Assembly: GCF_039414295.1 (NCBI RefSeq)
Contig: NZ_JBCITM010000021.1
Location: 6,594-70,593, forward strand
Reading direction: 5' to 3'
Length of the DNA stretch: 64,000 nt
From: Anoxynatronum sibiricum
GTDB taxonomy: Bacteria > Bacillota > Clostridia > Peptostreptococcales > Tindalliaceae
A program made the position numbers and the translations under genes. Position 1 is the first letter of the stretch; each line of letters opens with the position of its first letter. The notes beneath the pieces were generated by a model. It had not been told where the DNA came from, ran no database searches, and saw only the letters and a program-made list of their open reading frames with translations. Positions 26,076-34,755 of the stretch are shown here, piece by piece.

Positions 26076-27011
26076 TTAGTCCTGCGCCCTTAAGTCAATG
26101 TTCATGATTTCTGCTGTGGTTCTGATGACCTGATAATCTTCATCTGTTGCCGGAACAAACCCGTGCATATTAAACAGTTCCTGTAAAAGCGCTTTGCCCT
26201 CTTCATCTTCGGCAATGGCCAGAAGGGCCTGTTGAATCCGATCCCGCATCTCCTCTTCCATGGAGCCGCTCACCGTGACGCTGATATTGGGGATGTGATC
26301 TGTATAGCCCAGCAGCCTGGTTCGCTCCATTGCATCGGGAAAGTCCTGGCTGTAGCGTTCCCTGGCATCCACAAAGGTGACCGCCACGTCAATATCGCCG
26401 TTCAAAAGAAGCTGCAGTGATTTGTCATGGCCTCCGCTGTAAACATATTGCATGTCCCGCTCAAGATCAATGCCTTCGGTCACCAGAAAGGCTCCCGGGA
26501 ACAAATACCCCGAGGTGGACGAAGGATCCACAAACCCGACGATTTTTCCCCGCACATCCTGGAAGCTGTTGATATCGCTTTCTTCCCCCACCAGAAACTG
26601 GGAGCGGTAAAAGGCCTCTCCGCTTCGATTCAGGGATGTGAGAATGACTTCCGCATCACTTTCCTGATGGGCCAGCACATAAGCCAGGGGCGGTATGAAA
26701 CCGAAATCCACCTGCCCTGATCCCAAGCCTTCCACCACCCCCACGTAGTTGGTGGCTGTAAATCCTTTCACCTGCACTCCCAGGGCTTCTGAAAGCATCT
26801 CCGTCAAGGGCTCCACCGATTCAATGAGGGTATCTCCGTCTCTCATGGGAACAAATCCCATGGTGATCACTTCTTCTTTGGTTCCTCCGCAGGCTGATAA
26901 AACCAGCATGGCCATGATCACCAGTAACACCATTGTCATTTGCTTCATACCCTTCATATCCTTCACATCCTTCACAAACTCCAAGTGCTTTGCATTCTTT
27001 AAGCGCTTCAT
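26076..27011 (-). CDS. phnD: Phosphonate-type substrate-binding lipoprotein
   Basis: 311 residues. A long basic N-region leads into a hydrophobic segment and the lipobox LSAC. The binding domain shows the PhnD pattern TMGFVPMRDGDTLIESVEPL, FIPPLAYVLAH, and VDPSSTSGYLFPGAFL, whose Ser-Thr-Ser loop binds the phosphonate group in known PhnD proteins. GGAGGG lies 8 bases before the ATG. First gene of the operon. The gap 27012-27287 carries the divergent promoters of phnD and the next gene, without a clear consensus. Confidence 0.92.
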   Translation of the reverse strand: MKRLKNAKHLEFVKDVKDMKGMKQMTMVLLVIMAMLVLSACGGTKEEVITMGFVPMRDGDTLIESVEPLTEMLSEALGVQVKGFTATNYVGVVEGLGSGQVDFGFIPPLAYVLAHQESDAEVILTSLNRSGEAFYRSQFLVGEESDINSFQDVRGKIVGFVDPSSTSGYLFPGAFLVTEGIDLERDMQYVYSGGHDKSLQLLLNGDIDVAVTFVDARERYSQDFPDAMERTRLLGYTDHIPNISVTVSGSMEEEMRDRIQQALLAIAEDEEGKALLQELFNMHGFVPATDEDYQVIRTTAEIMNIDLRAQD

Positions 27012-27287
27012 ATGCTTTCCCTCCAGCTTCGTTTTATGAAATCAAACACGCCATTCTTACTGACGATATGCTAAGGGTACTAAATATGGCACCAATAATC
27101 AATACACAACGGGCACACTTCACTTTTTTATTTCATTTGTATGGGTACAATTATCCCCGCCATTGATTTGTTTTTTGCTCCCTGATTGATTTTTATACTT
27201 TCTTCATTTTTCCATCATAAAACCATCACATCTTCCCACTACAATGAACTTGTAGCATTAAAAAATCATTTAAGGAGATGTGATGAA

Positions 27288-27644
27288 ATGAAAAAAATCT
27301 TAAAAGTGGCAGCTGTCAGTTTATTAGTGGTGGGACTCAGTGCTTCCATGGCCTTTGCAGACACCCCCGGCAGAGGTAATGCCAATGGTGCACAGCTTCG
27401 AGACATGACTGCTTCGGTGGAAGAACGTCTGGAGTTTAAGCTGGCCCGCATTGACGAGCTGGTGAATCTGGGACGATTGACTGAAACTGAAGCCGAAGAG
27501 TTCAAGGCCCTGATCAACGAGCGAATGAGTCTTTGTACCGGTGACGCTACCGGTGAGCGGATGCACGAACCAATGGGCGTTGGATTTGGCAGAACCAATG
27601 AAAAAGGATTTATGCAGGGTGCCGGGAACCAGTTCAGCCGATAG
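27288..27644 (+). CDS. Small exported protein, DUF2680-like
   Basis: 118 residues. A signal peptide (KKILKVAAVSLLVVG, ending AFA) precedes a short helical domain, LEFKLARIDELVNLGRL then TEAEEFKALINERM. This resembles the DUF2680/YckD helical hairpin of exported Bacillota proteins. The C-terminal tail is rich in Gly and Met. AAGGAG lies about 11 bases before the ATG. Function unknown. Confidence 0.7.
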   Translation: MKKILKVAAVSLLVVGLSASMAFADTPGRGNANGAQLRDMTASVEERLEFKLARIDELVNLGRLTETEAEEFKALINERMSLCTGDATGERMHEPMGVGFGRTNEKGFMQGAGNQFSR

Positions 27645-27678
27645 GTATGTGATTTCTACCTGCAAAAGAGGTAAAGAA

Positions 27679-27718
27679 AATGGAAAGAGGGACGGCCTGA
27701 GCCGTCCCTCTTTCCATT
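27679..27718. repeat. Palindromic terminator repeat, copy 1
   Basis: An 18-bp stem with loop CTGA, core AGAGGGACGGC / GCCGTCCCTCT, sits 35 bases after the DUF2680 gene and 64 before the end of the ygjP-like gene. The same core recurs at 40159, 57168 and 57402. It should terminate in either direction. Confidence 0.8.
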
Positions 27719-27781
27719 GGTTTTGCCAGTTTTTATTGTTGTTGCCAGTTTTATTTTTTCCTTTTCATGTGATGACTATTT

Positions 27782-28507
27782 CTAAACCATACTGACTTCC
27801 AGTTTGTGTTTTATCTTTTCCCATCCCGGGATGACAGCGTCGAGAAGCTGGTAAAACGCTGGACTATGATTGTGATATTTCAGGTGACACAGCTCATGCG
27901 TCACAACATAGTCAATGCATTCTTTGGGTGCTCTGATCAGGTCTGTATTGAGGGTTACAGTGCCCTTGTCTGAAAGACTGCCCCATCTTTTTTTCATTCG
28001 CTTAATGGATAGTTTTGGCTGGTCAAACTCGAGACCATTGAATTTCTGCCAACAGCGATCCATGCTTTCTACAAATTGAAGTTGTGCCTTTTCCAAATAC
28101 CATTGGTTCAACAGCTTCTTGACAACATCTGGAGTCGGTTCGTTTCGGCAAGTGATGTGAAAGAAACCCCGGGACAATTTCACTGAGTTTTCCGTTCCTT
28201 CAGCTATTTTTAAGCGGTATTGCTTTCCTAGGTACAAGTGGGTCTCACCGTTCACATAACAGCGATCAGGCGTTTTGGGATTAAACTGTTTGAAATAGTT
28301 CAGCTGCCTGAGAATCCAGCGAGCCCGTTTGATGATTTTCTTTTCTATCAGTGTGATATCAGACCCCACGGGCACTTTAACGATAACCGCGCCGTCTGGA
28401 TGCACAGCCATTTCCATGGTTTTTCTGTCACAGTACAACAGACTGTACTCAATGGTCTTTTGACCGTAAACAACCGCACCTTTGTTGTGATGGATGAATG
28501 TCCTCAT
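27782..28507 (-). CDS. YgjP-like (DUF45) metallopeptidase
   Basis: 241 residues. The zinc motif HELCHLKYHNHSP (about residue 200) and the preceding KRMKKRWGSLSDKGTVTLN are family marks of the YgjP/DUF45 peptidases. Its ATG overlaps the hsdR stop, so it is the last gene of the restriction operon. YgjP-like genes are often found beside type I restriction genes, and a role in turnover of the restriction enzyme has been suggested but is unproven here. Confidence 0.88.
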   Translation of the reverse strand: MRTFIHHNKGAVVYGQKTIEYSLLYCDRKTMEMAVHPDGAVIVKVPVGSDITLIEKKIIKRARWILRQLNYFKQFNPKTPDRCYVNGETHLYLGKQYRLKIAEGTENSVKLSRGFFHITCRNEPTPDVVKKLLNQWYLEKAQLQFVESMDRCWQKFNGLEFDQPKLSIKRMKKRWGSLSDKGTVTLNTDLIRAPKECIDYVVTHELCHLKYHNHSPAFYQLLDAVIPGWEKIKHKLEVSMV

Positions 28508-31500
28508 CAGTGATAGCTCCTGTGCTTTGCCACCTGCAAGACCTTCCCGATGATGTCATCCATCTGATCAAGGGACAGTTGGATCCCTCTTGACCGCTTG
28601 ATCTCATCATAGAGGTAATCGTCAATCTCATTAATCGCCTGCTTCTGTGCGTCTTCATCATCCCAAAAGTGAACCTTCTTGTGTTTTTCCAATATGCCAT
28701 GAATCGCCATTGCCGTATCAGCCGCAGCTGATTCAAGGGCTTCTTCACTTAATTCATGTTTTTCAAGGAAAGGCTTAAGCACCCCGAAATAGGCCATGGC
28801 ATCTTCATTGCCAGAAAGCTTATCCGGCATATCGTCACGCACCTTGCCGACCACCTTATTTCGGATATCCACCACTTGGTTCAGGTAGTCCAGATCGGAT
28901 ATCCGCTTCGCTCTGAAATCTTCAATCGCCTGCTGAATCAGTTTAGAGAACTTCTCGTAAAACGCAGGGTCTTCATCCATTCTTTCGGTAATGGCTTTCT
29001 TCGTGGCGTGGGCAATGGTATCAGCCTTCGAAGCCGTTCCTTTCTTTGTTTGGTAAACGCCTTGCTCCTCCTTGACCTGATTGAACATTTTGTCATCAAA
29101 GATATTCACCGGCTCATTCAGCTGAACCACTTCATTGGCTTGAATATGTGTATCCAGCAGCTTTTTAATTTTGGGCTCGTAATCCCGGTAATCAATTGCC
29201 TCTGCATACCGGAGCTTGACAGCCACTTTGAGTGACTGGAATTTCCGAAGGTCTGCCTTGTATCTGGACAACGTTTTATCATCGGTTTCGGCCAAAAACT
29301 TCTCAGAAGAGAGTGCGATGCCCAGGGTTTTACCAAACTCTGAAAGCCGGCCGTAAAACGATTCTCGAAGCTCATCATCTGCCAGCAACACTTCATAAGC
29401 TTCTTCATCATAGGAATGCTTAACTGTTTTGAACAGATCCCAAAGATCAGAATACCGGGTGGGTAGTTTTTCGATCTCACTGTTAATGGATGTCAAAGTG
29501 CCCACCAGATCGGATTCATCAAACCCTTCAAATGCGCTGTACATGGTAAGTGCCTTGTCCAGCTCACCCAGAACACTTGCATAGTCGACGATAAACCCGA
29601 ACTCCTTCCCCTCATGAAGACGGTTGACCCGGGCAATTGCCTGAAGCAGCGTGTGCTCCCTTAAAACCCTGCACAAATAAAGCACCGCGTTTCGTGGCGC
29701 ATCAAAGCCTGTGAGCAGCTTGTCAACCACAATGAGGATTTCAGGTTCACTGCCGTGTTTAAACTGGTTGATGAGCTGCTTGGTGTATTCTTCTTCACTG
29801 CCATAGCGTTTCATCATCTTTTGCCAGAATTTGACGACCTCGTCTGTTGCTTCATCATCGGTCTCTTCGTAGCCTTCTCGCATATCCGGCGGCGAGATCA
29901 CCACATCAGAACTGACCATCCCAAGCTCATTAAGATACGCATCATACTTGAGGGCAGAAACTTTGTTCGGGGCCACCAGTTGAGCCTTGAAACCTGTTCC
30001 CTGCCAGTTGGAGCGAAAGTGCTCGCTGATGTCAAAAGCTCTCATGTAGATGACCTGATCGGCTTTGTTCAGCATTTCAGCCCGTGCGTATTTCCGTTTC
30101 AGGTCTGCCTGCTGCTCCTTGGTCAAACCCTGTGTGTGCCGCTCAAACCACACATCAACAGCAGTCTTATTCTGTGTCATCTCCACATGCCGCCCCTCAT
30201 ACAGAAGAGGAACCACTGCGCCATCTTCAACGGCCTGTGTGATGGAATAATGGGGCTCCACCAACTCACCGAATTTGCTGAAGTTGTTCTTTTCCTTCTT
30301 TAACAAAGGCGTGCCGGTGAATCCCAAATAACAGGCATGGGGAAACATCTGTCTCATCCGTGCTGAAAAAGACCCAAACTGGGTACGATGACTCTCATCC
30401 ACCAAAATGAAAATGTCGGGTGATTCATCCTGATATTTCTTGACCGCATATGCCTTGTCAAACTTGTGAATCAGGGTCGTAATAATGCCCGACTTCTTTT
30501 CAGCAACCAGTTCCAGCAGGTTTCTGCCTGATGTTGCCCGGTTTGCTTCAAGACCACAGGCAGCAAAGGTGTTCCCCAGCTGCTTGTCCAGATCGTCACG
30601 GTCTGTCACAAGCACAATCCGCGGGTTCAAAATCTCGGGATCCAAGGCCAGGTTACGAGCCAGCATCACCATGGTCAGCGACTTTCCTGATCCCTGGGTG
30701 TGCCAGATAATCCCGCCTTTACGCGAGTTGGTGCTGTCAAAATGCTTCACCCGGTTCAGGGTAGACTTGATGACGAAATACTGCTGATAGCGGGCAATCT
30801 TTTTGATTCCCCCGTCAAACACCGTAAACTTCCACGCCAGTTCCAGGAGCCTTTCCGGTCGGCAAAGGGAAAACAGCGACTTATCCTGTTGGGTCACCAG
30901 CCTGTTACCGATAAACGCTTCCGGTTTAACATCAAAGGTGGCCGAAATGCTGGCGACAACCTCTTCTGAAAGTGGCTGGCTGACCAGTGCTGCCAGTTTT
31001 TCAAACCCACGCTCACCCTTGTCCATCTGAGGCTCTTTCCATCCCCCCCAGAATTTTGCAGCGGTTCCCGTTGTTGCATACATGGCGCTGTTCTTATTCA
31101 GAGCCAGCAGCAGCTGGGTGTAGATGAAGAGCTTTGGGATATAGTCATCATGCTGGTTTCTGATGGACTGGGAAACAGCCTGTTCCACTTCAACCTGCGG
31201 CGATTTACACTCAATCACACAAAAAGGAATACCGTTGACAAAAAGAACCATATCCGGCCGGGCGGTTTCTGTTGACCGCGAACGTTCAACTTTGTATTCC
31301 ACCGTCACATGAAATTGGTTGCGATCAGGATTACGCCAGTCGATATAGTTCATATTGAAACTTTTTGAATCGCCCTCTATGGTTTGCTCCATGGCCGTGC
31401 CCAGGGTTATCAGATCATAAATGGCCTCGTTGGTCTTCAGCAGACCGTCGTATTTGATGTTTTTCAGCTTCTGGATCGCCGACTGCACATTCTCCTCACT

Positions 31501-31707
31501 GAAAAGATAGTCCCTGCCTTTGTAACGAATGCGGTTGATCTCTTTAAGCTGGCCTCTCAGAATATTCTCCAGTAACACATTGGAAAGTCGCCCCTGCCGC
31601 TCCGCTAAAACTTCTTTAGGGGAAAGATATACATATCCCATCGCAATCAGTAATTGAAGCGCCGGTATCTGACTTGTCAGTTTTTCGTTCGTCGCAAAAT
31701 CACACAT
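28507..31707 (-). CDS. hsdR: Type I restriction enzyme, R subunit
   Basis: 1066 residues, normal for HsdR. The nuclease core is seen as RPDMVLFVNGIPFCVIECKS (PD-ExK type, about residue 150). The DNA translocase has Walker A IIWHTQGSGKSLTM (about 335), the DEAD-box variant LVDESHRTQ, GFTGTPLL, and a later AIARVNRLHEG motif. A C-terminal helical region would contact the methylase. It starts 2 bases after the upstream stop. Every motif looks intact. Confidence 0.96.
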   Translation of the reverse strand: MCDFATNEKLTSQIPALQLLIAMGYVYLSPKEVLAERQGRLSNVLLENILRGQLKEINRIRYKGRDYLFSEENVQSAIQKLKNIKYDGLLKTNEAIYDLITLGTAMEQTIEGDSKSFNMNYIDWRNPDRNQFHVTVEYKVERSRSTETARPDMVLFVNGIPFCVIECKSPQVEVEQAVSQSIRNQHDDYIPKLFIYTQLLLALNKNSAMYATTGTAAKFWGGWKEPQMDKGERGFEKLAALVSQPLSEEVVASISATFDVKPEAFIGNRLVTQQDKSLFSLCRPERLLELAWKFTVFDGGIKKIARYQQYFVIKSTLNRVKHFDSTNSRKGGIIWHTQGSGKSLTMVMLARNLALDPEILNPRIVLVTDRDDLDKQLGNTFAACGLEANRATSGRNLLELVAEKKSGIITTLIHKFDKAYAVKKYQDESPDIFILVDESHRTQFGSFSARMRQMFPHACYLGFTGTPLLKKEKNNFSKFGELVEPHYSITQAVEDGAVVPLLYEGRHVEMTQNKTAVDVWFERHTQGLTKEQQADLKRKYARAEMLNKADQVIYMRAFDISEHFRSNWQGTGFKAQLVAPNKVSALKYDAYLNELGMVSSDVVISPPDMREGYEETDDEATDEVVKFWQKMMKRYGSEEEYTKQLINQFKHGSEPEILIVVDKLLTGFDAPRNAVLYLCRVLREHTLLQAIARVNRLHEGKEFGFIVDYASVLGELDKALTMYSAFEGFDESDLVGTLTSINSEIEKLPTRYSDLWDLFKTVKHSYDEEAYEVLLADDELRESFYGRLSEFGKTLGIALSSEKFLAETDDKTLSRYKADLRKFQSLKVAVKLRYAEAIDYRDYEPKIKKLLDTHIQANEVVQLNEPVNIFDDKMFNQVKEEQGVYQTKKGTASKADTIAHATKKAITERMDEDPAFYEKFSKLIQQAIEDFRAKRISDLDYLNQVVDIRNKVVGKVRDDMPDKLSGNEDAMAYFGVLKPFLEKHELSEEALESAAADTAMAIHGILEKHKKVHFWDDEDAQKQAINEIDDYLYDEIKRSRGIQLSLDQMDDIIGKVLQVAKHRSYH

Positions 31708-31708
31708 A

Positions 31709-33097
31709 CTATTTTTTCACCTCCCAATAACCCCGTGTTCCGCCAATGCGATTGATCAAGCCATCTTCCCGTAATTGCTTTATGTTCTTTTCAACCGCTG
31801 TTGTACTAATGCCCAGTAATGTAGCCAGCTGAGCACCTGAAATCTTTGGATTAACTTTCATCTCAGCGAGAATCCGTTGTTTGGTACTACCCAACTGATT
31901 ACCCAACTGATTACCCAACTGATTACCCAACATTTCGGAAGTCTGTGATTTCAACAGTTCAACGGCAACACCGCCGGAGTTTTCTTCAATGATGGGTTCC
32001 GGCAGTCCGGCCATTTTACAGGCATCGGTGATCTTTTCTATGCCACGCCCCCAAGAGTCAATATAGCCCACCCGATAGCACACCTCGGCAATAAGAGGGT
32101 TGCGGGGAATGGACCGGTGCACCTGAAAAAGCTTTTCAACACTTAATTCGAGGGGCAGGGTACCGGCGTTCCATAACGAAAGCCGATCATCCATGACCCG
32201 AAGCTGGGTCATGCTCCCCATGTAATTGCGATGTACCAGCGCATTGAGCAGCATTTCACGCAATGCCGGAACGGGATATTCCAGCTCTTCAATGCGGCGA
32301 AGCCCTTCAAAGCGTATCGGCTTAATTAAGAACTTTCGTTCCAGCTGTTCCATCACACTACGAAGAAGTTGGAAGAGGTTGCCCTCGCACACCTCCTGAA
32401 AACGCATATCCACCATATTGAGTCCAAATCGGCCAATTTTCACATAAGTGTAGGGGTAAAACCTGCCCGGATCTTTACCAAAAAGAACGATCGCTGCGTT
32501 GGTCAGGCCTTTTTCTGTGAGCAGATGGAGCTTTTTCAGCAGCTCTTTGGTGGAAAGACCGGAAATATCCGGCAGGCGACCGGCGGTTACCGCTTCTTTT
32601 TTGAACAGCTCTATGGTTGGGTTGTAAATGTCATCCAACGAGGCATTCTCCACAATCGCCCGATCCCAGGTCATGCCCATCTTTTTCAGCAAAAATTCCG
32701 TCAGCGCATGGCCTTTCATCTCCTGCTTCACTGAGCCGGAACGCCAGTAGTAGGAGCCACGCAGTGAAATGGGCACCGTCGAAGCCTCGACAATGACTTC
32801 CAGATAAGGTTTGTCGTCTTCTTCGAGTAAATTGATATGGGGCATTAACCCCAGCTGATCGCGAATCTTATTCGGCAAGTCTTCCACCAGTTTTTTGGCT
32901 TTCGGCAATCCCGTGACAGTTCCTGCATCATCCTTGCCGATGTAGATCCGCCCACCCTGTGCATTGGCAAATCCGCAAATCCATTTCAGGTAGTCGTCGT
33001 GCCAGGACTGCTTCCACTCGATGTTTTGGGATTCGCCTTTGACGAGTGCCGAGTGTTGGGTATTCAATACCGAGCTGCTCTTTGCTTTATCATTCAT
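31709..33097 (-). CDS. AlbA_2 ATP-binding helix-turn-helix protein
   Basis: 462 residues. The N-terminal AlbA_2 (Schlafen-like) domain has ESQNIEWKQSW and GFANAQGGRIYIGKDD (about 20-60). The middle holds a GHKL-like ATP-binding fold, ALREMLLNALVHRNY and GYIDSWGRGIEKI. The C-terminus is a winged helix (ISGAQLATLLGISTTAVEKN). In between lies a tandem GNQL repeat. It sits between the RT and hsdR and is co-transcribed. Such proteins are common passengers in type I restriction loci, with an unclear regulatory or RNA-related role. Confidence 0.85.
   Translation of the reverse strand: MNDKAKSSSVLNTQHSALVKGESQNIEWKQSWHDDYLKWICGFANAQGGRIYIGKDDAGTVTGLPKAKKLVEDLPNKIRDQLGLMPHINLLEEDDKPYLEVIVEASTVPISLRGSYYWRSGSVKQEMKGHALTEFLLKKMGMTWDRAIVENASLDDIYNPTIELFKKEAVTAGRLPDISGLSTKELLKKLHLLTEKGLTNAAIVLFGKDPGRFYPYTYVKIGRFGLNMVDMRFQEVCEGNLFQLLRSVMEQLERKFLIKPIRFEGLRRIEELEYPVPALREMLLNALVHRNYMGSMTQLRVMDDRLSLWNAGTLPLELSVEKLFQVHRSIPRNPLIAEVCYRVGYIDSWGRGIEKITDACKMAGLPEPIIEENSGGVAVELLKSQTSEMLGNQLGNQLGNQLGSTKQRILAEMKVNPKISGAQLATLLGISTTAVEKNIKQLREDGLINRIGGTRGYWEVKK
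31889..31931 (-). repeat. Tandem 12-base repeat inside the AlbA_2 gene
   Basis: Three full copies and one partial copy of a 12-base unit (ACCCAACTGATT on the plus strand) encode the repeated tetrapeptide GNQL. In-frame units like this can change in number without breaking the frame. Confidence 0.85.
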
Positions 33098-33170
33098 CGT
33101 TATCCCTCATCATTCGGCAAAGCCGTTGTTTAATCCACGTATAACACGAAATGGAACAGAATGGTGTCAA

Positions 33171-34673
33171 TCAACCGTAACCCTCAATAAATAGCGCAAA
33201 CTCCTCAGCAGGAATAATCGGCCCCAGTTCCTTCGCTTTATTACTGTCGATAATCGCTGTGTTCATCGCTTTCTTTATATCTTTTGAACTAATCCAGTCA
33301 GAATTCCAGATCGTTGAGCTTTCGCCTATAACTAGTTTACATAGTGGCTCTTCAAATGCAATATCACTAAATGCTGGCAGTGTAATCCGCTGCAACCAAA
33401 TTTGAAGATAGCCTGTGTTAGGAATTTTCGTGAACTTTCGTTGAATTTTTTCGATTACGCTTCTTTTGTTCTGATCTTCCAGTAGATTAAGAAGCACGCT
33501 TAGTATTGCCGAGCAAACTGCATAGGTTCTAGGATTTCGGTATGCAATATCAACAACGATACTTATGATAGGTAGCGGCTCCGTAATTGGTATATTTACT
33601 CGCTTAATCCGATGGTAATAGTCCTGTAGCGCAACTGCTAAGCTCCCAGTGTTGGGATACTCCAATGAATGATCATGGATAATCAGCAAGTGTTTTTGAA
33701 AGCTCTTTTCGGTTTTTTTGCGGCTAAACCATGCGATCTTATCCGTTTTAATGGATGCTCTGATAACATCATTACTTGCTTGGGTTTTCGAAGGATTCAA
33801 CTTCAAACCAAGTGAAATAGTGATTTCTGTCAGGAACTTAATAATTTCTTCACCCTCACGGGGATTATTGCAGAAAATACGGTAGTCATCGCGGTATCGG
33901 AGAATGAGATATTCGGTAATTCCTGCTGATTGTATTTTTTCGGACAATTTTAAATCAGCATAACCTAGAACCATTTCGGCAATGAAATCCATCAATGGGG
34001 ATCCTTGCGGTATTCCATTCGTTTGTCCATGGCGCATGTCTTGAATGTGTTTGTCAATCTGATTGCCTATCAGGCTAAGGTTATTACGATTCTCTTTTTT
34101 CTTAGCCTCTGTTTTCGTGTGGAGAGCCCATGCGATTGAATGAGTATAGATAGATCCGTAACAGTCCGTAATATCCGTTTCAAACAGGTAATCATACTCC
34201 AACGCAAGTTCAATAGAGCGTTGCTCAACCTGGTGCCACCAATGCGAAACTTGCTCAGCGTTATCCTTCTCTTCGGATAGAGAAATCACAGGAATACTTA
34301 GGCACCGAATTTTGTCGTTTTGAGAAAACTTCTGAAATCTTTTGAAGATTAACATCCAATTGCTTTCTTCTGTGATCTGGCGAGCAAGGGACACATAAAG
34401 AACTGGATGGATGAGTTGAAAAGGGCGCCAAGCATACTTTCCATCCTTATTGTTTAAGATTGTATAGTTGACATCCTCGTAGTCCCGTGGACTCTTAATC
34501 AAATCACTGAGATTCTTACCTTCAAGTTCATTATTTACTTCTTGAATCAATTTCTCAAACACGAAATACGGTGGTAGATCAACACCACAATAAGTTTCCG
34601 CCTTCAACAGAAATTTACGAGCTTCCGAGGCAGTAAGATTTATAATAAATTTACGAGTCTTATCCATTGACAT
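33171..34673 (-). CDS. Stand-alone reverse transcriptase, probable defence type
   Basis: 500 residues. RT motifs are clear: the first catalytic Asp in FETDITDCYGSIYTHS (about residue 170), the NGIPQGSPLMDFIAEM loop (about 225), and the YxDD box as RYRDDYRIF (about 262), then GLKLNPSKT. No maturase or endonuclease domain follows; the last ~180 residues are helical and unassigned. No group II intron or retron msr/msd RNA is evident in the short flanks. It lies between hsdS and the AlbA_2 gene in a type I restriction operon, and is visibly AT-richer than hsdM and hsdR. The ATG at 34673 has AAGGA 9 bases upstream. It belongs among the UG/DRT or Abi-like RTs, but I cannot assign a class. Confidence 0.88.
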   Translation of the reverse strand: MSMDKTRKFIINLTASEARKFLLKAETYCGVDLPPYFVFEKLIQEVNNELEGKNLSDLIKSPRDYEDVNYTILNNKDGKYAWRPFQLIHPVLYVSLARQITEESNWMLIFKRFQKFSQNDKIRCLSIPVISLSEEKDNAEQVSHWWHQVEQRSIELALEYDYLFETDITDCYGSIYTHSIAWALHTKTEAKKKENRNNLSLIGNQIDKHIQDMRHGQTNGIPQGSPLMDFIAEMVLGYADLKLSEKIQSAGITEYLILRYRDDYRIFCNNPREGEEIIKFLTEITISLGLKLNPSKTQASNDVIRASIKTDKIAWFSRKKTEKSFQKHLLIIHDHSLEYPNTGSLAVALQDYYHRIKRVNIPITEPLPIISIVVDIAYRNPRTYAVCSAILSVLLNLLEDQNKRSVIEKIQRKFTKIPNTGYLQIWLQRITLPAFSDIAFEEPLCKLVIGESSTIWNSDWISSKDIKKAMNTAIIDSNKAKELGPIIPAEEFALFIEGYG

Positions 34674-34755
34674 TTGGATCAATCCTTACTGTCGTTAGTT
34701 AATTGCTTTTCGCTGTGACAAAAAAGTATTGGTGTAAATGCGTGTCCATAAGCGG

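Noticed and set aside
31889..31931. Possible CRISPR-like repeat array
   Set aside because: The unit is 12 bases, contiguous without spacers, and lies in frame inside a coding gene.
33171..34673. Group II intron or retron as the source of the reverse transcriptase
   Set aside because: No maturase or endonuclease domain, only about 70 bases of non-coding DNA on each side, and no intron domain V-like or msr/msd hairpins seen by eye.
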